Of a stretch of 64,000 nt of DNA, positions 31,701-42,209 are shown one piece after another. Source of the DNA: Telopea speciosissima. Its lineage: Eukaryota; Streptophyta; Magnoliopsida; Proteales; Proteaceae. Every line of letters begins with the position of its first letter. Within the stretch, counting starts at the first letter, position 1. The stretch spans positions 14,843,001 through 14,907,000 of the forward strand of contig NC_057924.1 in NCBI RefSeq assembly GCF_018873765.1, written 5' to 3'. The position numbers were made by a program, and so were the translations under genes. Under the pieces are notes generated by a model. It searched no databases. It was given only the letters and a program-made list of their open reading frames with translations, and had not been told where the DNA came from.

Positions 31701-34299
31701 GAAAATGTTATAACTGGTGGTGTTTGTGCATTTTAAATATCTGAATAAGTAGATAAGTAATTAATAATGGTATTGTTGAAACATATGAATTTTAGATTTC
31801 TAATGGTACCATTTTTATTTTCCCGCTAACAATCAAGTGGAGTAATAGCTATGAAGTCTTAAACCGGAATTTATTTTCCTAATGAGACATTGGATTTTTG
31901 AAATGGCAAATTATAAGAAATAACATGCTTCTCTTTCTGGCATATCTTTTAATTAATTTTAATGTACTGAAGGCCAACTGTAAAGTCTTTGTCATAGACA
32001 TATAGAAAAATCCAATGTATATATTGAAACAGATAAACTATGGTGATGCCAAAGTATCCATATAGTCTGTCTTTTTAAAATTCTTGAAGAACATAAACAA
32101 GTCGTTCTGAATTAATAGTCCTCAGAAATATAAAAGATTTACTTACAGTTGATACTTTATGAGAATTCACTGATTCTCCCTTGTGAGAAGGGAGATTTTT
32201 TTGTTTGAGTACTCAAAACAGGATGTGATGGTCCTAAAGCACAAGTATCAGCACATTCCATATGTACATTAGGCCAGGGTGATCCTATTGAATGAGCCCA
32301 TCTTATGAGTTCTTTTTAAAGAAACATAAGCATAACCAGTTGATTTTTGAAAATTTAATGCTTATTTGGCAAATTTTATGGGATTTACAACTTTCCAAAA
32401 GAATATGGTCAAAACCTGTTTGATATTGTCCCCTGTTTGATATTGTCCAATTTTGTTGATTGGTGGTCCTGTTGGTTTTTTATGCTGGATCTATTAAATG
32501 CTGGGTCCTGATTGTTCGCTTGCTTTTATCCATGCATTCTTATATTTGTTCATTGTTTTCCTTGTTTCTTTTGAGGCTATGTTAGTATTCTTAATGTGTA
32601 TTTCCTTTCAAGACTCGATAATCATATTCGGCAACATGTTTTAACCCAGTATGAATCCAAGTATATATGCTTAATGTCAGGTAATCTTATGCCTCTCTGA
32701 AAACAATGTACTGTGCATTGTTTGCTATGATATTATATTGCAAGCTTTTATAAAGAGGGGCTAAGTTTAATGATAGGTGAATTATTATTGTCACAAGGGT
32801 CTGTTGTTTTTTCAAGCATCATAAAGCATCCATTATGCCATGTGGACAGTTGATGTGTCCATTCTGACTGTTGGATAGAGAGGCAATGGTCTAGATCAGC
32901 CACGTGTCGAATTTCAGAGTCTAATTCAATCAAATACCCCCTTTTGAATTGGCATGCATCTCGTGTATGTCCATGCATGTGTACCAGTACGCTAGACATT
33001 ATTATGTACTCTCCCAACACTAAGTGGGAACATACCGTCTAGATTTAAGAAAAATGTAAAAATGGATAGTATCTTGTGATTTTTGGAAACATCACCTGCA
33101 GTTGTTACATGGCTAACTACCCTTAATGATATTTGGTTTCTTTTCTTAGAATGCCGTCTTTTATCAAAATCGTTCACTTTTAAACAATGCTCGAGAAATT
33201 GCTGCAAAGAAGGATGTTGCTGCCCTGGAAGAACTATGTCACACAGAGGTTTGTTGGATTAATCAATATCCAGTTATTAAACTATCCCTGTTATCAACAT
33301 ATTGTGGCCCGTCACTCACCTTTTGTCTGTTCCATGATAGGTTGACAAATTTATCTCCCTCTGGAGCAGTAGTAAGGCTTTTAGAGATGATTATGAGAGA
33401 AGGATCTTGCCGTCACTTGACAGCCGTCAGTTGAGCAGGGATGGACGGATGAGGAACCCTGATGAGAAGCCATTGATTTCAGAAGCACCCCCTCCCATTG
33501 AACCTGAGATAGTGGCTAAAGCTAGTGTGAAACGAGCAAAAGAAGATCCTAAAATCTTTCCTCAAAATGATAGCATTCCCATTCAGAAGGTTCAAAAGGA
33601 AGACAAAAATAAATTAAGGGAGTTGGAAAGCACTACAAAGGGTGTTGACCTTGAGGACAAGGAGAAGATCCCTGCGGTTGAAAAGTCTCAGGTGCCTTCG
33701 GCAGCCAATGTGATTGACGGGGCAAAGTTGAAGGAAATGAAGAGAGAGGAGGAGATAGCAAAAGCTAAGTCAGCTTTGGAGAGGAAGAAGAAGCAGGCAG
33801 AGAAGGCAGCAGCTAAAGCAGCTGTGAGAGCTCAGAAGGAAGCTGAAAAGAAGCTCAAGGAAAGTAGCGTTTTGATTCCTCCACACCCCTCTTTTTTCCC
33901 CCTGTGGATTCATGAACTAAATCGAATTATGCTTTGAATTTAAGTTCCTGATGTAACTCTGTATTTTCCTTCGAATGTTTTCAGGATCGTGAAAAGAAAG
34001 CAAAGAAGAAGGCTGCAGCATCTCAGCCTGAGGAGCAGAATGAAGCAGCAGCATCAGAAGCAGATACAGAGGCTGTTGAACCAGAAAATGTTGATGTGAA
34101 AGATGAACCTCCAGTCCCAACCAAGAGAAAGGAACTAAAAGAGAGTACCATTAGGCACAGGAATCGGCCAAAAGGTCAGGATCATCTTCCCAAAGCCGTC
34201 CTTAAGCGGAAGAAGTCGACCCCTTACTGGGTATGGGCTGCTCCTGCCGTAGCTATAGTTTTGTTGGTTGTGGCTCTTGGATACTACTATTTTCTCTGA
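25764..34299 (+). CDS. PPI1: Proton pump-interactor 1-like protein (7 coding exons)
   Basis: Exons: 25764-26147, 26374-26577, 26678-26857, 27007-27201, 33150-33248, 33341-33859 (or 33868), 33985-34299; all junctions are phase 0. The product is about 631 aa, close to Arabidopsis PPI1. The start [12 protein letters not shown] and the block [20 protein letters not shown] are family hallmarks. Exons 2-5 encode a coiled coil ([20 protein letters not shown], then [20 protein letters not shown]). Exon 6 ends in a Lys/Glu/Ala helix ([20 protein letters not shown]). The C-terminus [20 protein letters not shown] is a tail anchor. PPI1 binds the autoinhibitory C-terminus of the plasma-membrane H+-ATPase and stimulates it; the tail anchor places much of it on endomembranes (family knowledge). 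Odd points: intron 4 is 5.9 kb, and the exon-6 donor reads AAG|GAAAGT, not GT. Confidence 0.93.
27599..27773 (+). repeat. 82-bp tandem duplication in PPI1 intron 4
   Basis: 'acattgaaatgaaagac' at 27599 recurs at 27681, and the following 'aatggaattaatgattata' and 'actttaacaat' words also repeat. Copy 2 has 'tacacccaaaaaaaaat' where copy 1 has 'ccatagcagaaa'. Confidence 0.8.
28999..29275. mobile_element. Degenerate CATAGTTGTCA-type MITE with nested SINE
   Basis: The right end 'gccatgacaactatgg' is clear and the interior 'ccctaggtgact' and 'gtcgccttgg' matches the family at 16700-16800. The left end has decayed. The SINE at 29066-29210 splits it. Confidence 0.5.
29066..29210 (+). mobile_element. 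Au-like SINE lacking box B
   Basis: It matches 17915-18082 ('gggctgaccttggtgcaacg' with 'gtaaggttgct', then 'ggggtaaggctgca', 'cagaccccgcaatggcggga', 'cactgggtacaccc'). The roughly 30 bp holding box B are missing between 'ttgctc' and 'ggaaacagcc'. Target duplication: ccttggtttttttt (29052-29065) against ccttgattttttt (29211-29223). Confidence 0.75.
30347..31140. mobile_element. 'Gagatctcggcgagat'-rich element with GTCTC array
   Basis: Inverted, GAGATC-rich words at both sides: 'cgagatctcggcgagttgg'-like text near 30428 and 'acgagatctcaccgagatct' near 31112. A GTCTC pentamer array lies at about 31053-31090. I cannot fix its ends or class. It lies in PPI1 intron 4. Confidence 0.45.
31638..31692 (-). 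mobile_element. Micro-retroinsertion 2: 19-bp insert with 18-bp target duplication
   Basis: ATTAATGTGTACAGTGTT at 31638-31655 is repeated exactly at 31675-31692. The insert (31656-31674) is T11 followed by GGGGGTAA, that is TTACC-like plus an A-tail on the minus strand. It lies in PPI1 intron 4. Confidence 0.85.
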
Positions 34300-34524
34300 A
34301 GACAATAGTGGACAAAGGAAACAGGTGAGTAGCAGAGTTATGGACCAATTTTCCAGTTGGCTAGCTTTTGACTGGCTTGGTCTTGTAGAAATTAAGGTTT
34401 AGTTATTACTGGTTCTTTACATCCTCAGAAGGGTGGGACTCTAAACTCATAATGTTTGTAGTTCATCATGCAGTGGCATGATATTTTAAGTAGGGGACTG
34501 TCAAAGCATGTAGGATGGGTGGCT

Positions 34525-34835
34525 GAGTTGGATTATTTCGAATCTGTGACTATTTACTTGTTTTGTTGTTCATCCGATGGAACAAAAATCTTCTGTTTCC
34601 CTTATGGAAGATGATGTGCATCTCAATTTTATTTTTCGTTTCTTCTTATAGAAAAGCTATGATTGCATCTCAATCCTGTGAGTTGGATTATTTCGAATCT
34701 GTGACTATTTACTTGTTTTGTTGTTCATCCGATGGAACAAATGTCTTCTGTTTCCCTTATGGAAGACAATGTGCATCCCAATTTTATTTTCGTTTCTTCT
34801 TATAGAAAAGCTGTGATTTCATCTCAATCTTGTGT
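34525..34835 (+). repeat. 155-bp tandem duplication just downstream of PPI1
   Basis: 'gagttggattatttcgaatc' at 34525 repeats at 34680. The two copies then run in parallel through 'ggaacaaa', 'cttctgtttcccttatggaa' and 'cgtttcttcttatagaaaag' with few differences. It probably lies in or just after the 3'UTR. Confidence 0.85.
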
Positions 34836-36249
34836 GGTTGCATTTCTCTGAGATAGTAGAGATCTATATCCCGGCTGATGGTTAAATTAGCAACTTTCTC
34901 ATCATCTTTATATCCAGGCAAGCCTAGCTCAAGTTCAGAGTGATTATGATCAAAGAATCAGATTATTGCAAAAACCCAAATCTGAAGTCTACATGAAACA
35001 TATTCCAAGTATCCACTAACTGGGCTGACTGAAATAAGGGAATTTCGTTGCTGGTTCTAGCAATTTAGCGAAGGCAACATGCTGTGACCTCAACTCCGTC
35101 TGTCAAAGGCCTTTGGAAGACGAGAAGAACAACTCCTGCAGCCATGGGTGTGGTGAAGGAGCTGCATATTATGAAATTGACCATGAATTCAGACTATTCT
35201 CTTACGGCCTTTTTCCATAACAAGGCAAGACTGATGCTTAGAACAGTTGCACATTTAGCTTGGGGAAGCCAGAACCTTAACATCCTCTTCTATTCTCTCT
35301 GTTTTTCTTCCTTCAAAGAGCCCCTGAACTGCCTTGAACCCAAGAAAACTCAAGAAAACAGACTAACCCCAACTGTGGCAACCATGTGTAAGAGAAACAA
35401 AAACACGGATTTTTTTATGTTTGTAAGCCCTTGAATTCAGAGTAGGCAATGTTTTCTGCTTCAATTGCAAGAACCCACAAAAAACCAATAAAGTCAACAA
35501 CTTGTCATTCCATGGAAAATCAAAACTGTCTTTCTACAATCTATCTCCCTTACTCAAGGAGTCGAATGAGGGGGTCTTTGAAAAAGGGGTTGTGAAGGAG
35601 GGGGAGGAAGGCCAAACTTTGAATAACAATTTTCAAAGGGTTTGTCAGGTTCAAAGTCCTTAGCTTGTAGACTGTGAATTCTGTCGATGATCATTCTTGA
35701 CCCATTTTTCTTGCAATCCCATATTTTCTTTATCCCGTTTCTTCACATCTCTCTCTTTCCTCTTCGCAACTTCTTTGTTTTCTAACATTTTCAAAGTCTG
35801 AAAAGCAAAGGTGAAGAAGAGACACTCACCCAGTCAGCCACAAGAATTCTCAGTGTTAGAAAAAAGAGATGTATAGTTATCCCTTTCTCTATCAAATGAT
35901 CAATGGTGTTGTGTTTTTTTTTCTCTCTAGGTTTTAGTCTTTTAGTTCGTCTACATGCATTGATTTCTTTCTTCATTCCTCTTAAGCTTCTATGAGTGGA
36001 GTTTCTCTTTTAGCTGTGCTGGTCGGGTTTTCGGTTGGGGGGTAAATTTGGCCTCTCTGTGCTGCTGCCTTCTTTGTTCGTTGCTCACCGGCTTCGGTTT
36101 TGTTGTCCATATGTACTTCTCCGTCCTCCATTGTTGCCTTTTGAGTTCTTCCCTTTCCCTATTTCTTCTCTATCCTTCATTGACCCTTTCTAGGGTTTGT
36201 TTGCTCCTCTTCTCTTTTCTTTCGCCTTCAGTACATCGTCTATTTTTTT
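34836..36249. other. Gene-free spacer
   Basis: Short frames on both strands have no recognisable domain. The T/C-rich part at about 35980-36250 leads into the gag remnant and may be its untranslated leader. Confidence 0.4.
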
Positions 36250-36740
36250 TGTTTATCCTTTTCTGTTTTGTTGGTGTGGGCCTAGTTGGATCTTGAGGGC
36301 CCATTTTGGTTGGGCCCTGTGGAAGCTCAAAGGCAGACTTCGTTTCATGATCGCAGTTCTCCTGGGTCAGATCCTACCCAAAACTTGGTTCAATCTTCAA
36401 TGTTTCGTGCACCTCGCTTGGATTTTTCGCGATTCAGTGGGAGTGATCCTACTGAGTGGTTATTCAAGGTCGATCAGTTTTTTTTGTTCAATCAAAGTCC
36501 AGAGCATCAAAGATTATCCATAGTTTCTTTTCATTTGGATGGTGATGCATCGAGCTGGTTTCAGTGGCTATTTCATAATCGATTGCTGCGTAGTTAGGTG
36601 GAGTTTGAAGTCTCTATTAAATTGCTTTTTGGCCCTTCTGCATATGAAGATCCTCAGGTACCTTAAGCAAACTTGTTCAAACCAGTACCGTTCTTGATTA
36701 TCAAGCACAGTTTGAATCACTGTCTTTGTAAAGTGTAAAC
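36250..36740 (+). pseudogene. Ty3-type LTR retrotransposon gag fragment
   Basis: Frame 36286-36597 reads MDLEGPFWLGPVEAQRQTSF, then APRLDFSRFSGSDPTEWLFK, VDQFFLFNQSPEHQRLSIVS and FHLDGDASSWFQWL. This is the N-terminal part of the retrotransposon gag domain (F.G..P..WL..V..FF...........FHL.G.A..W..WL). A stop at 36595 and later stops (after 'ydprv'-like text near 36660) break it. No protease, RT or LTR pair was found nearby. Confidence 0.8.
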
Positions 36741-36749
36741 AAATCAGTT

Positions 36750-37145
36750 TAGAAATTTAACATCTGGTCCTATCATGCCCTTTTACTAAAGGAATTTGGG
36801 CTTCAAGACCTCTGGTGTTGTATACTGAGTACCTTCAAGCTCCAACAATCTATGATGTTTTTTTTTGTTTTTCTCTCTTCTCAATGACTCTTTTATTACC
36901 CAACAGTATATAGGATTAAACATAGGAGAAAAAATCAAGAAAGATAATGTAGCCGAATTCCGAACGGTTCACTAGCCGAAAAGTTTTCTCTGGACAAATA
37001 TATCATGTTGATACAATTGCTTTCTCCGTTCGGAAAAGTTGAAAATGTGAAAAATTTTAAACTTACGGGTGTTACCAAAACATAGCTTAACCTAGATATA
37101 CCCAAATGTAATATTTCAAACATAAGATACCCAAAACATAGCCTG
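36750..37145. other. Gene-free spacer
   Basis: AT-rich with no coding frame. Probably the remainder of the decayed retrotransposon. Confidence 0.35.
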
Positions 37146-37258
37146 CATAGATATAATTAGGCACATGGGTCTACCACTCAGGGGGGTAGGGTGGTCATTT
37201 CACCCACCCCATGTGTCTAGGTGCAGCTTGCGCTGCGGCACAGAGAACAGCGCTCCTT
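37146..37258. mobile_element. Foldback MITE (family H), approximate ends
   Basis: Contains 'cccatgtgtctaggtgcagc' and 'ttgcgctgcggcacagagaa' as in 5796-5931, with the left-side partner 'aggcacatgggtctacc'. No target duplication seen. Confidence 0.55.
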
Positions 37259-37837
37259 AGGTTAAATATGTTTCAAAAATTTGAGAAAATTACATTTGGG
37301 TTTCTCATGCTTGTAATATTACGTATGGATTCCTGAATAAGGATTCCAAAGTTGAGTTTTCAATTATTTGAAGAACTCCATACGAAAATGCATTTAGATT
37401 GGAAGAAAAAAATATATTTTGAAGTTTCAAATTGAAGTTTAAATTTCCACAAAAAACAAAAATAATAAAAATTGAAGTTTAAAATTTTCAATAGGAAAAG
37501 GGGAAGGGATTCATGCACATCTGCGGAAGTCCATCGACGATTTGTAAAATAGGGGAGGGTTAGTGCGGTTATTTCAAGGAGGCTATTTGTCCCATCCAAT
37601 GGTTTTGTGTGCGACCGTGCACAAAACCTTTTGTCTTAGGAAAATTAAACTTTGCAAAAGGGAGAAAAAAACAAACAGTGGAAAAACTCACTTGAACAGC
37701 AGGCTTCGGTAAGCTTACCTAATTAGCCCATCTTTGTTGTACCATGTGTAATGATGATGTGAAAATACTATTTGTTGGATAGATAGTTTATGATTTGGAT
37801 TGATCACATGACAAATTTTGAAACCTAATTAAACAAA

Positions 37838-38023
37838 GGGATAAAGAACGCTAGACAGTTGCGCAGCTCACGCCGCACCTACTCCCAAACACAGAGGAGC
37901 GTGAAATACCCACCGTATCCTTAATCATTTACGTCTTTCCTAGGGGTGTGGCAGTCATTTGCACATCCCTCTGCTTGGGCAGGGGTGGCGTACCCTACGC
38001 AACTGGATGGCATTCTTTTTCCC
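37838..38023. mobile_element. Foldback MITE (family G)
   Basis: TAAACAAA at 37830-37837 is repeated at 38024-38031 (8 bp, or 9 with one mismatch). The ends GGGATAAAGAACGC and GGCATTCTTTTTCCC are inverted. The interior 'gagcgtgaaatacccacc' and 'gtggcagtcatttgcacatc' are partly complementary. Confidence 0.8.
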
Positions 38024-38031
38024 TAAACAAA

Positions 38032-39733
38032 ATAACCTCCCATATATTAACACAGCACCTCCATGTAGTCCATGCAAGCCTATGCACTATCCTACTGCTT
38101 GAATTTTGAAATTCAAATCTGCCTCTTAGCAAATTCTATTTGGGATGAAAATTAACATATGATGATGGAACTTTGAGATCTATTTATCCACAAAATTTAA
38201 GGCTCATCCGATTTGGACAACGATCAAGAAAATTTTACCTTTGATTTTACAAGTAAATACAATTGAAAATGCCAATACATGGCTGAGGAATATAATTAAA
38301 TTTTGGGATCATTTGAAAATATCTTCCATGAGAAATTCATAATTACAATAAGACCCTCTTTGATTGGGGATTGCAAACTGATGAAAGGTCAACCTTGACC
38401 ACTTTGCCGTGTGTTGCCTTTTCCCAATTTTACAAAGGATTTAATAGATCAGTGATGAAGGAAAGTTTTAGGGAAGGGTTAAATGCATTCATGATCTGTG
38501 GAATTTTCTGTCTCTTTTAAAAATATTTTGAGCTGCACCATGCTTATAGTAGAGGAATTTATAATCAAAACTTCACTCTTGGAGAAGGAACATGAAGAAG
38601 AATATGCAAAGAGGTGGTACGAGAAAAAATTAAAAAACTAATGATCGAGAGATTGATGTCTGAACATGTAGCACTTGAATTAGTGGGGGGAGGGGGGACA
38701 ATGAGCATACATAGGGGCATCATCATGGATGAGATTTTTTATTTTATAGGGTAGATTGATAAATTCATGTATTCTTGTATATGAGCGTAGGATCCACGCA
38801 ACCAGTCAGCGTTCTAAATAAAATAAAATAAAAACTGATTTGGAATTCTAGCAACACGAAAGGCCATTCTGCACATTTGCCACATGGGATGTTAAATTAA
38901 CAATACAAAGCATTTACAAAATGTAGACGTATCAAGAGGGTGTGAACCGGTACTTGAATTGAAGAGAAGGTGCATGCTAATAGCCTAATACAAGAGAGGG
39001 TTAAAGATTGAGTTTTTTAGTATGGAATTTAATATGTGATCAATCCTGACTGTTTATAGATATTCAGTGAATTAATTACCACATCGCTCTTCCATGTGGT
39101 AGAATTAGGTGTATCCATACATATTTAAGGTATGGTTTTCATATAAGGTCATGTATGTACACGATCACCCTTCATCCAATAGAAGACATAAATGATATGA
39201 TAAAATTGTCATTTCATGTCTTTCTAACAATTGAAGTGACTGCTGGGAGAATAGTCACACATCGATTACCCATAGACTTTTTTGTGTCACTTCATGTACG
39301 CGTGAGTTCCTCTATCTAATAGTTTTCTGTACCTTGTTTCCTAAGTTTATCTTTTTATTTTTTTATTATTTTTTAATTAATCTTTTGTTAATCTCTCTCA
39401 CGTTAATTATTTTCTAATTTCTTTGGTAACAAAAAAAAGATAAAAAATAAGGTCAACCATTTGTTTGTCCCACTCCAAAGAAATATTTTTACTTAAGAGT
39501 AAGGCACGTGGGTAGATCTTTGTACGCTTGACAATTGTTTAGTTCTGAGTTTTTTAATTTTTCACAAAAAATCTCCAACCTTAAGTCTTAAGAAATTAGG
39601 AGGAAAGATCTGAATAAACCAATTTAGGATTATAATTTTATAACTTCAAGCATAAGCAGAAAATAAAAGGTTAATTAATGGGGCACATTTTGTTGTAACC
39701 AATTTGGTCAACAGAAAAGTAACCTTTTTTATT
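38032..39733. other. Gene-free spacer, nothing recognised
   Basis: AT-rich; no ORF with codon bias, no clear repeat boundary, no RNA gene. Confidence 0.5.
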
Positions 39734-40146
39734 GTGGTGTCGAAACACAAACCAAACCGGTGAAATTGGTCCGAACCAACCTGAATGAGTCTGTAACGAA
39801 CCAAACCGATCCTTATTGGATCAGCTTTGTATTGAGATATTGTAAGCATGAAATCAGACTAAAACCAACGTAACTCGAAACCAGACTGAAATCGAGTGAA
39901 AAATCGGATTTGGAAATCGATATAAATTGATAAGAAACCGACAACACCCCAAAATTCATTAAAAAAAAATATTTATCCCATTATTATGTATACATATATA
40001 TCAAACCAAATCGAAACCCCAGCAACAAACTGGTAAGAACCCGAAACCAAACATTTCCGTAGTGGTTTGGTTTCAGATTTAGCATTCCCACACCAAAATC
40101 AATTAAGCCCAAACTGAAACCGGCCCGAATTGAACGTATTGACACC
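39734..40146. mobile_element. AACCGAACC-type MITE, TGGTGTC ends
   Basis: Left 'tggtgtcgaaac' and right 'gtattgacacca' are inverted. The body repeats 'aaaccg' and 'cgaaac' words as in the other members of this group. No target duplication is evident. Confidence 0.5.
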
Positions 40147-40220
40147 AACTTTGATTACACCAAAATTTTCTTAAAAGTTCACCTACTTTTAAGAAAGGAC
40201 CCAGTTTCATTGGAAAATAA

Positions 40221-40395
40221 TCCTCTCTAATTCCCTAAAAGTGTGCAGTGCGGCAGTGCCAGGTGGAGATGTCGACATTTGGCACCTCGAGAAGAAAAAA
40301 AATTTGGACTGTTGAATGTCTAAGCTGCCAAGTGTCAACATCTCCACCTGGCACGGCCGCACTGCACACTTTTAGGAATTGGAGAGAATTAAAAT
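40221..40395. mobile_element. Foldback element with about 70-bp arms
   Basis: The left arm (cctaaaagtgtgcagtgcgg, then cagtgccaggtggagatg) is almost perfectly complementary to the right arm (catctccacctggcacggcc, then gcactgcacacttttagg). The central loop is about 35 bp. No clear target duplication. Confidence 0.75.
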
Positions 40396-40674
40396 TTCAT
40401 CATCACATCCCACTCAACGGTGAATGGGATCCCATTCTTTGAGGGCCGGAAGAGAGTGGGAATGGGTATCAAGAGGGTACTTTCGGACATACAAAAATCC
40501 TAGGAGGGGTTTGTGAAACCTAGGATGGTGGGAGGAAAATTTTGTCCTTTAAAAAATAGTTGTCTTAGTCCTAAAAGTTCATCAAACTGACTCAGCCCAA
40601 ACCGAAACCCTTGTCTTATCCCTAAAAATTCTTTAAGTCAAGATAAAGAATAGGGTTTTCACCAACTTTGATTA

Positions 40675-41100
40675 TGCAGCGGTGGTCATGGTTCTTTAAT
40701 TTGTGCCTTTGATGGTCGTTTTTTTTGTGCCAAGTGTAAGACTAGTTTGGGTTCATCGGCTTTTTTGTTTGAAACTGAGGCTATATCCGTGATGTCCTGC
40801 TTCTCGGGTGTAACTTGTAGATTACCCACCTAATGGTTCTCTCGAACTGTCGTCTTGTGTTGCTGGCCCTTCGGCGATTCTCGTCTTCTTTAGACTGGGC
40901 CACCTATGTTTCCTTTGCTTTAATTTCTCATTTTGTTATACATGAGGCCCGCCTTTTAGCTACAGGTGTCTCCGTTTCTTTTTGTCCTGTTTTTGGGCCC
41001 CCCCCCCCCCCCCACCTCTTGTAATTCTGTAGGTCAGAATTTTTCCCCCGACTATGATCTGTAATAAATTTTCAGATTCTGACAAAAAAAAAAACAAAAA
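40675..41100 (+). mobile_element. Probable 5'-truncated LINE 3' end with A-tail (start uncertain)
   Basis: Ends 'tgtaataaattttcagattc' and 'tgac' followed by an A-rich tail at about 41081-41100, and has a long C-run at about 40999-41013. The remnant frame text resembles plant LINE C-termini. The flank 'aaagattacacc' after the tail and 'tttgatta' before 40675 rejoin to text seen at 40150-40160, consistent with an insertion. Confidence 0.45.
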
Positions 41101-41305
41101 AGATTACACCAAACTTCTTCCTTAATTAATTAATTGAGAAAAAAAGATTAAGCTGATCAAGAAAACAATACATCGAGGAGAGCATCAAAAGAAACTTCTA
41201 CCAGCCTTGCAAGATATCAATTATGAATGCTTGAGGCAGGACTTTCTTCAATCCGAACTGGTATTATGTGTAACCTTGCTCTCATCTAGATGTGCTGTGA
41301 AGCAA

Positions 41306-41499
41306 GGAAGTGGATCTTATCCAGCCGTGGTGGGAGCTGCACCTGTACAGCGACAGAAAAAACAGGGGTAAGGTAGTCATTTCATAGGTGGGTCCCACCT
41401 GAGCCCCACAGGTGAAATGTCCACCCTCCCCCTGTATGTAAGGTGGTTTTTGGTGCTACACAGTGCAGCTCCCGCCACAGCTGCACAAGATCCAAGTCC
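41306..41499. mobile_element. Foldback MITE (family B)
   Basis: GTGAAGCAA at 41297-41305 is repeated exactly at 41500-41508. The ends GGAAGTGGATCTTATCCAGC and the complement of GCACAAGATCCAAGTCC are inverted. It lies in the 5' flank of the first Ole e 1 gene and interrupts text that is partly conserved in the flank of the second. Confidence 0.85.
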
Positions 41500-41807
41500 G
41501 TGAAGCAACATGCACTCCTCGGCCACTTGTCCATTAATATTCCATTGATCAAAGCTTGCGAACAGCTTCTTTAATTGTACGAGTACGATCTTCCTTTTTA
41601 TGTTGACCAAATTCTATAAATAATTAAAAAAATATATTCTATATTATTATTAAACAAAATATCGATAATCACAACACAACACTCCTAGACTGTCCATGCT
41701 TGCATGAGTCTCCAACCTTAATGAATCTGAAGTTGGAGGTGTATAGATGGAATTCACTTACTCTCTTAAATTTCATATGTGGGTCTAAGAGCGTATGAGA
41801 ATGCAAT

Positions 41808-41985
41808 TTGGCTTTCCTTTAGCTGTGATGGGAGTTGGAGGGTGCAACCCAGCAAAACAAGGGGGGTTTTGGTTATGTCACAGGTGGAACCCAAGTGGGC
41901 CCGTGTGAAATGATCGTACTCCCCTTGTTTTTGGTGGGTTGGATCTTCCAACTCCCGCCACAACTGGAGAAAAGTCAAATCCAAG
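41808..41985. mobile_element. Foldback MITE (family B)
   Basis: The ends 'atttggctttcctttagctg' and the complement of 'caactggagaaaagtcaaat' are inverted. The interior 'gatgggagttggagg' and 'ttccaactcccgccac' pair. It lies about 220 bp upstream of the Ole e 1 gene start. Target duplication not clear. Confidence 0.7.
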
Positions 41986-42141
41986 AAAATGGTTCTTATA
42001 CGAGAACTTGATCTACACTCAATGAACCCAGTTTCTTAAAGTTACCTACAACCGATAGAAAATCCTTGCCATCTTTTTAAATTTCACTTTTGGGATCGAT
42101 ATTAAAATTTATAACCGTTGAAAAAAGATTCCCAAAACCAC

Positions 42142-42147
42142 TATAAA
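42142..42147 (+). promoter_or_regulatory. TATA box of the proline-rich Ole e 1 gene
   Basis: TATAAA in the context 'ccactataaaaccc', 63 bp before the ATG. The paralogue has 'tcactataaag' in the same place. Confidence 0.65.
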
Positions 42148-42209
42148 ACCCAACCCATTTTGAGTTCGACTTGCTTCTTCATTCTCAGCAGAAGTGATCA
42201 GAAGAAGGA

